Origin: Brevibacillus brevis
GTDB taxonomy: Bacteria; Bacillota; Bacilli; Brevibacillales; Brevibacillaceae
NCBI RefSeq assembly: GCF_031583145.1
Contig: NZ_CP134050.1
Span: 1,326,501-1,390,500, forward strand
Direction: 5' to 3'
Length of the DNA stretch: 64,000 bases
Below the pieces are notes generated by a model. It was not told where the DNA came from. It ran no database searches and was given only the letters and a program-made list of their open reading frames with translations. A program made the position numbers and the translations under genes. Shown here in pieces: positions 33,991 to 42,603 of this stretch (within the stretch, counting starts at the first letter, position 1; each line of letters begins with the position of its first letter).

Positions 33991-34923
33991 ATGGCAAAAC
34001 AGGCTGCAGTCATCGGCTCCGGCGTCATGGGCCACGGAATCGCCCAGGAATATGCGCTGGCAGGCTACACCGTATCCCTTTACGATCTTACGGAAGAGTT
34101 GTTGCGCAAAGCGAAAAACAGCGTCGAGAGCAGCTTGTCCCTGCTCGTGCGCGAACAGGTCATCACGGAGCAGGCCAAACGGGACGCGCTGGAGCGGATC
34201 GTCTTGACGACCGATTTGGACGCAGCGGCAGCAGAGGCGGACATCATCACGGAGGCCATCCCGGAAGTCATCGAGCTGAAGTGGGAGCTGTTTGCGAAAT
34301 TGGAGCAGGCGGCAAAACCGGAGGCGGTCATCGCTTCGAATACGTCCACGTTTTCCATCGCGCGGCTGATCGAGCAGGCAAAGACGCCGCACCGGTTCAT
34401 CATCACTCACTTTTTCAATCCGGCTCAGCTCGTTCCCCTCGTGGAAATTGTCCGGCATGAAAAAACGGCGGACGAAGTGGTGGCGGCTGTCATGGACATC
34501 ATTGCCGGGCTGGGGAAATCCCCGGTGCTGCTGAAAAAGGACGTCCCCGGCTTCATCGCCAACCGCCTGCAGGCCGCCTTGATGCGGGAAGCGTTTTCCC
34601 TTCTAAAGGACGGCGTGGCAGATGCACGGGAGATCGATACGGTCATGAAGGACGGTATCGGGTTTCGCTGGGCGTTCGTCGGGCCGATCGAGACTGCTGA
34701 TTTCGGCGGGCTGGATACGTGGAAGCGCGTCATCGACAACATGGCGCCCGTCCTGGACGACTCGCAAAAAGCGCCGGCGCTCATCGAGGAGCTGGTGGCA
34801 AAAGGGGAGCTCGGCACCAAGACGGGGTCCGGCATTTATTCGTATGCGGAGACATCCGTAGAGGCAATATTGAAAGAGCGGGATGAACAGTTTATCCGAC
34901 TGGCGAAAATGAAGCGCCGTTAA
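33991..34923 (+). CDS. 3-hydroxyacyl-CoA dehydrogenase (NAD-dependent, FadB C-terminal/Hbd type)
   Basis: ATG 33991 with CAGGAGGA gives 310 residues. The Rossmann start GSGVMGHGIAQEYALAGY is followed by the catalytic ITHFFNPAQLVPLVEIV (His) and the E of the family dyad, then a helical C-terminal dimer domain (GFIANRLQAALMREAFSLL). Hbd-like enzymes oxidise 3-hydroxyacyl-CoA in beta-oxidation or work in reverse in butyrate synthesis. No thiolase or hydratase is adjacent, so a related hydroxyacid substrate is also possible. The LysR gene starts 27 bases after its stop and is likely co-transcribed. Confidence 0.87.
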   Translation: MAKQAAVIGSGVMGHGIAQEYALAGYTVSLYDLTEELLRKAKNSVESSLSLLVREQVITEQAKRDALERIVLTTDLDAAAAEADIITEAIPEVIELKWELFAKLEQAAKPEAVIASNTSTFSIARLIEQAKTPHRFIITHFFNPAQLVPLVEIVRHEKTADEVVAAVMDIIAGLGKSPVLLKKDVPGFIANRLQAALMREAFSLLKDGVADAREIDTVMKDGIGFRWAFVGPIETADFGGLDTWKRVIDNMAPVLDDSQKAPALIEELVAKGELGTKTGSGIYSYAETSVEAILKERDEQFIRLAKMKRR

Positions 34924-34950
34924 CGGGTTTGCGCGAGGCAGGTGACCGGA

Positions 34951-35847
34951 ATGGACGAAAAGGATTGGCTGCTGCTGCAATCGCTGCGCAAGGAAAAAAG
35001 CTTGACGCGGGCAGCAGAGCGCATGTACATGACACAGCCGGCCTTGACGTACCGTCTGCAGCAGCTGGAGAAAAAGTTTGGCGTGGGGCTCGTCGTGAAA
35101 AACGGAAAAGGCATCCGCTTGACAGCTGAGGGCGAGTACTTGGCGGAATACGCCGGCAAAATGCTGGCGGAGCTGCGAAATACGAGGGATCACATCGTGA
35201 ACATGCAGCGGGAAGTGCAGGGGACGCTCCGCATCGGGTCTTCCATCTACTTTGGGCAGTACGAGCTGCCGGTGATCATCAAGAAGTTTCTGGAGCTGTA
35301 CCCCAAGGTTCAGATCCATGTCGACACGGGCTTCAGCTCCGAAATTTTCGACATGCTGCTCCAGGAGGAGATTCAGGTAGGGATCATCCGGGGAGAGTTT
35401 CAATGGTATGATCGAAAGCACTTGCTCCAGGAAGAGAACATTTGCCTCGTCTCGACGGAGCAGCTCGATCTGGATGCGCTCCCATCCCTGCCGCGGATCA
35501 ATTACCGCGCCCCGAAGCTGGCGCTCAGGCTCGGCGACCAGCAGTCCTTCTCGCTCAGCCATGCGATCGACCAATGGTGGCACGAACGCTATCAGGATCC
35601 CCCGACGATCACGATGCAGGTAGACAGCTATGAGACATGCAAGGAGATGGCGAAGTTCGGGTTGGGCTACACCATTATCCCGCGCGTATTTGTGCGACCG
35701 GGTGAAAATCTGCAGACCGTGGACCTGACGCTTCGGGACGGCCAGCCGATCAAGCGGCGGACGTGGATGCTGTATCGGGACGCCGCGCTGCAATTCGCTG
35801 TGGTAGACCGGTTTGTGGAGTTTCTTCAAAACTACGACCTTTGCTGA
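34951..35847 (+). CDS. LysR-family transcriptional regulator
   Basis: A 298-residue regulator. The winged helix is at residues 5-65 (LTRAAERMYMTQPALTYRLQQLEKKFG). The effector domain begins near GTLRIGSSIYFGQYELPVIIKKF and ends with the family GLGYTIIPRVFV motif. It closely resembles the LysR protein at 47129 in layout and sequence (shared WWxxxY and SLPRxxY blocks), so the two are paralogues of one subfamily. It is placed in the same unit as the hydroxyacyl-CoA dehydrogenase gene, which it may control. Confidence 0.9.
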   Translation: MDEKDWLLLQSLRKEKSLTRAAERMYMTQPALTYRLQQLEKKFGVGLVVKNGKGIRLTAEGEYLAEYAGKMLAELRNTRDHIVNMQREVQGTLRIGSSIYFGQYELPVIIKKFLELYPKVQIHVDTGFSSEIFDMLLQEEIQVGIIRGEFQWYDRKHLLQEENICLVSTEQLDLDALPSLPRINYRAPKLALRLGDQQSFSLSHAIDQWWHERYQDPPTITMQVDSYETCKEMAKFGLGYTIIPRVFVRPGENLQTVDLTLRDGQPIKRRTWMLYRDAALQFAVVDRFVEFLQNYDLC

Positions 35848-35853
35848 TCGGTG

Positions 35854-35892
35854 AAAATGCCCGGTTCACACCAGATGAACGGGGCATTTTTT
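35854..35892 (+). terminator. Intrinsic terminator after the LysR gene
   Basis: AAAATGCCC-GGTTCA pairs with TGAAC-GGGGCATTTT, followed by T. Confidence 0.85.
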
Positions 35893-35988
35893 GCTTGGGC
35901 AGCCTCTAAAGATTCTTGGCGATTCCCCCATTCTAGTTGCATGCAGAGGAAAAGCGGCTTATCATGGTAGCACAAAGGAGTGATTTCG

Positions 35989-36219
35989 ATGGCGAAAAGC
36001 AATGCACGCAAGCATCGGGAAAAGCTGGAGCGCGAAGGCAAGCGAAACCCGGACCAGAACCGCAGCCTATTCGCCTTTGCGGACATGAGGACGCGCAGGA
36101 CGAAGACGAAAGCCGAAAAGTGGAAGCAGCAGAAGCACAAGAGGCCGTTATCCTACTCAAGTGAGGATGGCCTCTTTTTTATTTGCCAATCTATAAAAGA
36201 ATTTTTGGTTTTGGGTTAA
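35989..36219 (+). CDS. Small basic protein of unknown function
   Basis: ATG 35989 with AAAGGAGTGA gives 76 residues. The first 55 are strongly basic (ARKHREKLEREGKRNPDQNR, then RTRRTKTKAEKWKQQKHKR), as in small Bacillales proteins that may bind RNA or DNA. The frame runs on through a terminator-like hairpin whose T run encodes FF, so the last ~20 residues are either coded by the terminator or reflect readthrough. No further function can be given. Confidence 0.6.
   Translation: MAKSNARKHREKLEREGKRNPDQNRSLFAFADMRTRRTKTKAEKWKQQKHKRPLSYSSEDGLFFICQSIKEFLVLG
36140..36181 (+). terminator. Terminator hairpin inside the 3' end of the small basic gene
   Basis: AGAGGCC near 36140-36146 pairs with GGCCTCT near 36168-36174, with further pairing of ATCCT and AGGAT inside, and a T run follows. 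It lies before the stop codon at 36217-36219. Confidence 0.7.
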
Positions 36220-36325
36220 ATGATTTCAATTTTACTTATATAAGGGACGGCCGTACAATGATGGCAAGCTACATCTATTGCAATTTTGCGAAATATCTGT
36301 GGACAAAAGAGAGGAGTTTCAGGGG

Positions 36326-37522
36326 ATGAGACAGACTTCCGAGAACAAACAGCGCATTGCAGGGGCAGTCGACGAGCTCGATTCCAAGCTGCGCGAACTC
36401 GCCCTGAGGATTCATGCCCATCCGGAGCTGAGTTTTCAGGAGAAAAAAGCGGCGCAGTGGCTGACGGAGCCGCTCAAGGCTGCAGGGTTTGAAGTGGAGC
36501 GAGGCATAGCCGGTCTTGAAACCGCCTTCAAAGCGACGTGGGAAGGAAAGAGCGGCGGACCGACGATCGCCCTGCTGGCGGAATACGACGCGCTTCCGGA
36601 AATCGGGCACGCGTGCGGCCACAATTTGATCGGGACATCGGCAGTCGGAGCGGCACTGGCTCTTAAACGGGCGGTCCCCGATTTGCAGGGCCGCATCGTG
36701 GTCCTGGGCACGCCGGCGGAAGAGGACGGCGGCGGCAAGATCATCATGTGCGAGCATGGCATCTTTGACGAGGTGGACGCGGCGATGATGTGCCATCCCC
36801 ACAAGAATACGATGGTGCTGCGCGGAGCCTTGGCTTGCGTGGACGCGACCTTCCGCTTTTACGGCAAGCAGGCCCATGCGTCTTCCGCGCCGGAGAAAGG
36901 CATAAGCGCCCTGGATGCGCTGATCAACACGTTCGTTGCCATCAATTCCCTGCGCCAGTTTTGCAAGGAAGATGTGCGGATACATGGCATTATTACAAAA
37001 GGCGGAGACGCTCCAAATGTCGTTCCGGATTACTGCGAAGCCAAGTTTATTCTCCGGGCCGCCACCGTCCGCGAGCTGCGGGAGCTGACCGAGAAGGTGT
37101 ACAAGACCGTCCATCACTCTGCGGAAGCGGTGGGAGCACACGCCAAGATCGAGGAAGGGCTGGTCTATGCGGAGCGCAACAACAATCACGCGCTCGCCGG
37201 CTTGTTTGCCGCCAATCTGGAGGCGATGGGACTGGAAGTGAGCGAGCCGCCGAAGAAAGGCGGAATCGGGTCTTCGGATATCGGCAATGTCGGTCAGGTG
37301 ACGGCGACGATCCATCCCTATATCAAAATAACCGAAGCAGGGACGCATACTCCGGAATTCACTGTGGCAACGGCATCCGAGGATGGCTTGATCGGCATGA
37401 ATCAAGCCGCAAAAGCGTTGGCCATGACCGCTTACGATCTGTGCGCAGATCCGGCGGCTTTCCAGAGAGTACGCGAAGAGTTTGAAAATGGGAAGAAGAA
37501 CCAATCATCCGAGGAGGCCTGA
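36326..37522 (+). CDS. M20-family amidohydrolase (AbgB / p-aminobenzoyl-glutamate hydrolase-like)
   Basis: ATG 36326 gives 398 residues. Metal motifs are AEYDALPEIGHACGHN, GTPAEEDGGGK and a dimerisation-domain FYGKQAHASSAPEKG. The EYDALP form in place of RADMDAL and the GIGSSDIGNV block near the C-terminus separate it from the M20D hydrolase at 8489 and place it with AbgB or PM20D2-like enzymes that cleave aminobenzoyl-glutamate or dipeptides with unusual residues. Its gene lies 2 bases before a carrier gene, suggesting that the carrier imports the substrate. Confidence 0.87.
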   Translation: MRQTSENKQRIAGAVDELDSKLRELALRIHAHPELSFQEKKAAQWLTEPLKAAGFEVERGIAGLETAFKATWEGKSGGPTIALLAEYDALPEIGHACGHNLIGTSAVGAALALKRAVPDLQGRIVVLGTPAEEDGGGKIIMCEHGIFDEVDAAMMCHPHKNTMVLRGALACVDATFRFYGKQAHASSAPEKGISALDALINTFVAINSLRQFCKEDVRIHGIITKGGDAPNVVPDYCEAKFILRAATVRELRELTEKVYKTVHHSAEAVGAHAKIEEGLVYAERNNNHALAGLFAANLEAMGLEVSEPPKKGGIGSSDIGNVGQVTATIHPYIKITEAGTHTPEFTVATASEDGLIGMNQAAKALAMTAYDLCADPAAFQRVREEFENGKKNQSSEEA

Positions 37523-37524
37523 GC

Positions 37525-38970
37525 ATGAGCGCACATTCGCCCCACCCCGCCAGCCTGGCGGCATCCAGTCAGCCGACATCGTTTTGGAGAAAATACTTCA
37601 AGATGCCCCATACCTTCGTTTTGCTGATCATTTTGACCTTGCTGGCTGCGGCGCTCACGTACCTCGTGCCTTCCGGCGAGTTTGAGCGGGCAAAGGATCC
37701 ATCCTCCGGTAAGACATTGGTCGTCCCCAATTCCTACCACGCAGTCGAAGGCGATCCAGTCAGTCTGCTGGAAGTGCCGAAAGCAATCGTTAAAGGACTC
37801 ATTGATTCCAGCGATATCGTGTTCTTCATCTTTATTATCGGCGGGGCGTTTCAGGTCATCACGGCGACAGGCACGATCGAGGCTGTGACGAGCCGGGTCG
37901 CGAGGACTTTTTCCAAGCGCGGCGTCATGATCATTCCGGTGTTTTTGGGACTGTTCTCCGTAGGCGGTTTTACGATGGGCATGTCGTCCGAGGTCATGGT
38001 TTTCGTACCGCTGGGGATCGCCATTGCCCGCTCCCTCGGCTATGATGCGATGACAGGGACCGCGATGGTCTCGCTCGGAGCCTCCATTGGCTTCACGGCG
38101 GGGCTGATGAATCCGTTCAACGTAGGGCTGGCGCAGGTGATCGCGGAGGTGCCGATGTTCTCGGGGATGTGGCTGCGTGCCGTTCTTCTGATCACGCTGC
38201 TGGTCATCACGAGCTGGTACATCATTCGCTATGCGAGAAAGGTGAAGAAGACGCCGGGAGCGAGCATCGTGCATGAGCTGGAGAAGTCGTCAGCAGACAA
38301 GAAGCTCGATCTCACCCAGCTGCCAAATCTGGAGCTCAAGCATATTTTGACGGTCATCACCATCATCGCCTGCTTCGTGCTGCTCATCTGGGGCGTCTCG
38401 AAAAAAGACTGGTGGATGGAGGAGCTGTCCGCCTTGTTCCTGACGATGGGCATCGTCTCCGGTTTCTGCGCGAAGTTCGGACCGAGCCGGATCGCCGGCG
38501 AATTCGTCAAAGGGGCGAGCGCCATTACGTTCGGGGCGTTTATTATCGGGATCGCCCGCTCCATCCTGATCGTGCTGGAGCAAGGAAACGTCATCGATAC
38601 GATCGTCTACGGTCTCTCCGATGCGGTAGGCCATCTGCACGGCTCGATTCAGGTGCTCGGGATGTACCTGTTCCAGACAGTCATGAATGTGTTCATCACG
38701 TCGGGGACAGGTCTGGCAGCGACGACCATGCCGATCATGGTGCCGCTGGCGGATCTGCTCGGGGTGACGCGCCAAACATCCGTCCTCGCGTTTCAGATGG
38801 GCGACGGCTTTACCAACATGATTCTTCCGACCTCGTCGGCGTTGATGGGCAGTCTGGCAGTATCCGGCATCACGTACCAGCAGTGGTTCAGATTCATGTG
38901 GCCGCTCATGCTGATGTGGGTGATTACCGGAGCGATCTTTGTCCTCATCGGCCACGCGATCGCCTATTGA
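37525..38970 (+). CDS. YfcC-family (DcuC superfamily) carrier
   Basis: A 481-residue membrane protein with about twelve segments. The N-terminus is cytoplasmic and proline-rich; TLLAAALTYLVPSGEFER is the family signature after the first helix, and GFTMGMSSEVMVFVPLGIAIARSLGYD and GDGFTNMILPTSSALMGSLAVSGI mark the two core repeats. Members carry C4-dicarboxylates, basic amino acids or peptide-like acids. Translational coupling to the AbgB-like hydrolase suggests an acyl-amino acid or aminobenzoyl-glutamate type substrate. Confidence 0.87.
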   Translation: MSAHSPHPASLAASSQPTSFWRKYFKMPHTFVLLIILTLLAAALTYLVPSGEFERAKDPSSGKTLVVPNSYHAVEGDPVSLLEVPKAIVKGLIDSSDIVFFIFIIGGAFQVITATGTIEAVTSRVARTFSKRGVMIIPVFLGLFSVGGFTMGMSSEVMVFVPLGIAIARSLGYDAMTGTAMVSLGASIGFTAGLMNPFNVGLAQVIAEVPMFSGMWLRAVLLITLLVITSWYIIRYARKVKKTPGASIVHELEKSSADKKLDLTQLPNLELKHILTVITIIACFVLLIWGVSKKDWWMEELSALFLTMGIVSGFCAKFGPSRIAGEFVKGASAITFGAFIIGIARSILIVLEQGNVIDTIVYGLSDAVGHLHGSIQVLGMYLFQTVMNVFITSGTGLAATTMPIMVPLADLLGVTRQTSVLAFQMGDGFTNMILPTSSALMGSLAVSGITYQQWFRFMWPLMLMWVITGAIFVLIGHAIAY

Positions 38971-39010
38971 GAAAGCCGGCGTGCCGCTGTTGAAGCTGAT
39001 GTATGAGATC

Positions 39011-39036
39011 AGACCTGGGAAACCGGGTCTTTTTTC
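39011..39036 (+). terminator. Intrinsic terminator of the hydrolase-carrier unit
   Basis: AGACCTGG (39011-39018) pairs with CCGGGTCT (39023-39030) around a GAAA loop, with a T run. Confidence 0.85.
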
Positions 39037-39093
39037 ATTTCCCCAGAGGATTGTGGTAGCATCATGGAAGAGAGTTTCCGAAGAGGTGAACGC

Positions 39094-40653
39094 ATGGAAA
39101 ATCAGCCATTTACGGTACAGCGGCTGCTGCAGCTGCCCCTGTTTAAAGGGGTGAAAGTCATAGCGGGCTCGAGTGGATTGTCGAAGGAGATTTTTTACGT
39201 CGACTTCATGGAAACCCCGACACTGACCGGATTTCTCCGTCCGAACGAGCTGATCCTGACGACGGGCTATTCCATCCGCCACGAACCAGCCATGCTCGGC
39301 AGGCTGCTGGACGAGATGCACCGCGTGGGGGGCGCGGCGGTCGGAATCAAGACGAAGCGATTCCTTCATGAGGTGCCCCAGGAGGCGCTGCAAAAGAGCG
39401 ATTTGTACGGAATTCCGCTGTTTGACATTCCGCTCGAAATTACCTACGTCGACATGACGCATACGGTCATCGACCAGATTCTCAGCCGGCAGGCGTATTT
39501 GCTGCGCGAAGTGAGGGAAGTCAATCAGCAGTTCACCAATCTGGTGCTGAATCGGCGGACGACCGAGCTGGTGGTCTTGATCGGGCATTTGCTGGGATGC
39601 GAGGCGGCTGTTCTCAATGAACACGGGGAGGTGGAGAGCTGCACCTCGCGCTTCGGCGGGACGGCCTTCGTCGAAAAGCGACCGGTGCAGGTGGGGAGCA
39701 AAGTCATGGGGTATCTGGCCATTTCCCGAAAGCTCGGGGACCAGGAGACCTTTGAGGAAATGTGCCTCGATCACGCGATCACGGTGCTCGCCATCGATTT
39801 CACGATTCGCCAGTCTCAGCAGCTGCATCGGGAGAGAGAGCAGGAGTCGTTTTTGGTGGAGCTGTTTTCCGGCTCGTCCCACCAGGAGGACTTGCTGCGT
39901 TATCGCGCTCAACAGCTGGGCATTTCGCTCGGCCGTTATTTTTACACGATGGTGCTTCAACCGAGGATCGGAGGGGAACAGGGGGGCGGAGAGCAGCCGC
40001 ATGCCAGGTTGTACAACCTGCTGGTCCAGCGGGTAAACAAGCCGGGGAACCATACGCGCAAAGGCGTGTTTATCAATGACTCCTTGATCATCCTGGTCTC
40101 CACTGCTCACGACTCGGAAGAAAAGCAGAGGGCGGATGCAGAGCAGCTGTTGCGCGAGCTGATGGCCCCTGCGGAAGAGCTCCCACCCCAAGCTCGGATG
40201 TGCGCCGGAATCGGAGGCTTGCGAGAGAAGCTGTCAGACGTTCCGGATAGCCGTCTGGAGGCTCACAAGGCCCTATCCATCGGCACCTACACCTTGCCGA
40301 AGCAGGAAATCGTCCATTTTCATGAGGTGCTGGTGGAGGATTTGCTGCTGGATGCCGCCGGCCATCCTGTCCTCAACGCTCTCACCTCGATGCTGATCGA
40401 GCCGCTCGTGGCGTACGACCTGGAGTACGGAACAGAGCTTTTGGCTACCCTCAGCGCGTTTCTCAGGCTGGGCGGCAATACCAAGCGGGTAGCGGAAGAG
40501 CTGTTCATCCACCGCAATTCGGTGCTGTACCGGCTTGAGAGGATCAACGAGATCATCCAGAATGACTTGACCGATCCGGAGGTGCGCTTTCGGCTGGATG
40601 TCGCCATCCGGGTGTGGAAGACGAAGGATATTGATTCCAAATCGATGAGGTAA
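39094..40653 (+). CDS. PucR-family transcriptional regulator
   Basis: ATG 39094 with AGAGGTGA gives 519 residues. Residues ~8-125 are the PucR N-terminal (purine catabolism-type) domain beginning VQRLLQLPLFKGVKVIAGSSGL, the centre is a GGDEF-like helical domain, and the C-terminus is the PucR helix-turn-helix (GNTKRVAEELFIHRNSVLYRLERINEII). PucR proteins activate genes for purine, allantoin or related nitrogen compounds. The next genes (OPT, DUF917, DUF1177) are the probable targets, separated from it by a terminator and leader. Confidence 0.9.
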   Translation: MENQPFTVQRLLQLPLFKGVKVIAGSSGLSKEIFYVDFMETPTLTGFLRPNELILTTGYSIRHEPAMLGRLLDEMHRVGGAAVGIKTKRFLHEVPQEALQKSDLYGIPLFDIPLEITYVDMTHTVIDQILSRQAYLLREVREVNQQFTNLVLNRRTTELVVLIGHLLGCEAAVLNEHGEVESCTSRFGGTAFVEKRPVQVGSKVMGYLAISRKLGDQETFEEMCLDHAITVLAIDFTIRQSQQLHREREQESFLVELFSGSSHQEDLLRYRAQQLGISLGRYFYTMVLQPRIGGEQGGGEQPHARLYNLLVQRVNKPGNHTRKGVFINDSLIILVSTAHDSEEKQRADAEQLLRELMAPAEELPPQARMCAGIGGLREKLSDVPDSRLEAHKALSIGTYTLPKQEIVHFHEVLVEDLLLDAAGHPVLNALTSMLIEPLVAYDLEYGTELLATLSAFLRLGGNTKRVAEELFIHRNSVLYRLERINEIIQNDLTDPEVRFRLDVAIRVWKTKDIDSKSMR

Positions 40654-40960
40654 ACGTCTTGTCTCATCGCATATTTGTGACGATGCCCAAAAATGGGCGT
40701 CAAGTTTTGGGTCGCTTTCCATAGGGGGAAGCGGCCTGTTTTTGTTAAAGTAAAAAAAAACAGAATAAATTGAATCACGCTACACGAAAGAGGGGAGAGA
40801 AACGACACCGAGGTTTGCATCGGTTCCCTGCACGCCATACTTGGGTTTCGGCCCCGTCGCCTGCGGGTGTATCCATTCTCAAAGGAAGAGACACTAAATA
40901 GTGCTTTTCAGTGCTTTTCGGTTTTCTGCCATTATTTCAAAAGCTAAAGGGGGTAGGAAC
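40654..40960 (+). other. Intergenic terminator and structured leader before the OPT operon
   Basis: A terminator (GGTCGCTT 40710-40717 with AAGCGGCC 40729-40736, then GTTTTT) ends the PucR gene. Beyond it, 40800-40890 can fold into a CCGA/TCGG hairpin (near 40811-40826) and a larger ATAC...GTAT-closed element around 40842-40872 containing GGG/CCC and CCCG/CGGG pairings. This leader could carry a regulatory RNA, but it matches no riboswitch class I know. No gene is seen. Confidence 0.45.
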
Positions 40961-42574
40961 ATGGCCAAAGATAAGACTTCGAAAGAGCAACATCCCTCTG
41001 TTTTTGAGCCGTTTTCCCTGTTGTTGAACGTTGGCCTTTCCGTATTTGGTGCGATTATCGGGATGCAGTTGATCACTTCGCTGGGGGTCACGCCGAGCAC
41101 CTCGATCATCGGGGCGCTGGCCGCGATGCTGATCGCCCGGATCCCGATGGAGATCTTCGCGAAATACCGATCGATTCACAGGCAAAACCTGGTGCAGACG
41201 TCCATTTCCTCCGCCACGTTCGGGGCGGCCAACAGCTTGATGATTCCGATCGGGATTCCCTTCGCGATGGGCAAGCCGGAGTTGATCGTCCCGATGCTGA
41301 TCGGGGCAGGGCTGGCGATGTTCGTGGATACGGCGCTGCTTTACAAGCTCTTTGATTCCAAAGTGTTTCCCGCTTCCGGTACGTGGGCTCCCGGCGTCGC
41401 AACTGCCGAGGCGATTATCGCAGGCGACAAGGGCGGCAAGCGCGGTGCGCTTCTCGGAATCGGTACAGTCATTGGTTTGGTCGGTTCTTACCTGGGCGTA
41501 TCGATGTCCGCATTCGGGGTCGCCTTCATCGGAAACATTTGGGCGCTCGCCATGTTTGGCATCGGGCTGCTGCTTCGCCAATATTCCGTGCCGCTGTTCA
41601 ACGTTGATGTAAACACGATGTATATCCCGCACGGTTTCATGATCGGTGCCGGTGTCGTTGCCTTGTTCCAGGTGGCGTTTATTATTTTCCGAAAAAAGAA
41701 ACCGGTTGCAAAAGTAGAGGCCGCCGCAGACGCAGTGGAAACCGCGGCGTATACCGTGACGGACAAGCAGACTTCCCGGACGCTGGGAATCGGATTTTTG
41801 GCCTACTTGGTGATTGCCTTGATCGTCGCGCTCATCGGCGGTCTGATTTCGCACATGTCGTTTGGCATGCTGATCGGATTCTTGCTCTTCGCCGCATTCG
41901 CTGCCTATGTCCATGAGCTGATCGTCGGGATTGCCGCGATGCACTCCGGATGGTTTCCGGCTTTTGCGATCGCCTTGATCACCTTGATCATCGGGATGAT
42001 GATCGGATTTCCGCCCGTGGCGCTCGCTTTGCTGGTCGGATTCAGCGCGGCGACCGGACCGGCGTTTGCCGATATGGGCTACGACCTGAAAACCGGCTAC
42101 ATCCTTCGCGGCAACGGTGCAGATCCACAGGCGGAGCTGCAAGGCCGCAAGCAGCAGTACTTCGCTGGACTGATCGCGTTTGGCGTCGCCTTGATCACCG
42201 TTGCGGTATCCTATCACAGCTTTTTTGGCCAAGGCTTGGTGCCGCCGGTCGATAAAGTGTACGCCAGCACGATCGAGGCCGGCACTTCTCCGGAAGTCGC
42301 GAAGCAGCTCTTGCTGTGGGCGATACCCGGCGCGATCCTCCAACTGATCGGCGGATCGAGCCGCCAGATCGGCGTAATGTTTGCGACGGGCCTTCTGATT
42401 CTGAATCCGAACGCAGGATGGGCAGTCCTCGCAGGGATTCTGATCCGCCTCGTGGTTTCGAAATGGAAAGGCAAGGAGGCCGAGAGCACGCTCAGCATTC
42501 TGGCAGCCGGATTCATCGCCGGAGACGCGATCTACAGCTTCTTTAGCTCCGTGATGAAGTTTGCGAAGAAATAA
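40961..42574 (+). CDS. OPT-family oligopeptide transporter
   Basis: A 537-residue membrane protein with about fourteen hydrophobic segments. OPT hallmarks include SVFGAIIGMQLITSLGVTPSTSIIGALAAMLIAR near the N-terminus and GTWAPGVATAEAIIAGDKGGKRG, and a paired repeat later. Bacterial OPT members carry peptides or metal chelates using the proton gradient. Ribosome site AAAGGGGGTAGG. It heads an operon with DUF917 and DUF1177 genes, so it most likely brings in the compound that these process. Confidence 0.87.
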   Translation: MAKDKTSKEQHPSVFEPFSLLLNVGLSVFGAIIGMQLITSLGVTPSTSIIGALAAMLIARIPMEIFAKYRSIHRQNLVQTSISSATFGAANSLMIPIGIPFAMGKPELIVPMLIGAGLAMFVDTALLYKLFDSKVFPASGTWAPGVATAEAIIAGDKGGKRGALLGIGTVIGLVGSYLGVSMSAFGVAFIGNIWALAMFGIGLLLRQYSVPLFNVDVNTMYIPHGFMIGAGVVALFQVAFIIFRKKKPVAKVEAAADAVETAAYTVTDKQTSRTLGIGFLAYLVIALIVALIGGLISHMSFGMLIGFLLFAAFAAYVHELIVGIAAMHSGWFPAFAIALITLIIGMMIGFPPVALALLVGFSAATGPAFADMGYDLKTGYILRGNGADPQAELQGRKQQYFAGLIAFGVALITVAVSYHSFFGQGLVPPVDKVYASTIEAGTSPEVAKQLLLWAIPGAILQLIGGSSRQIGVMFATGLLILNPNAGWAVLAGILIRLVVSKWKGKEAESTLSILAAGFIAGDAIYSFFSSVMKFAKK

Positions 42575-42603
42575 GAAAATCAACTGAGATGGAGGAATCA
42601 CAA

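Noticed and set aside
38290..40191. 633-codon minus-strand frame opposite the carrier and PucR genes
   Set aside because: It spans two well-supported plus-strand genes and their terminator; the composition is that of an antisense shadow.
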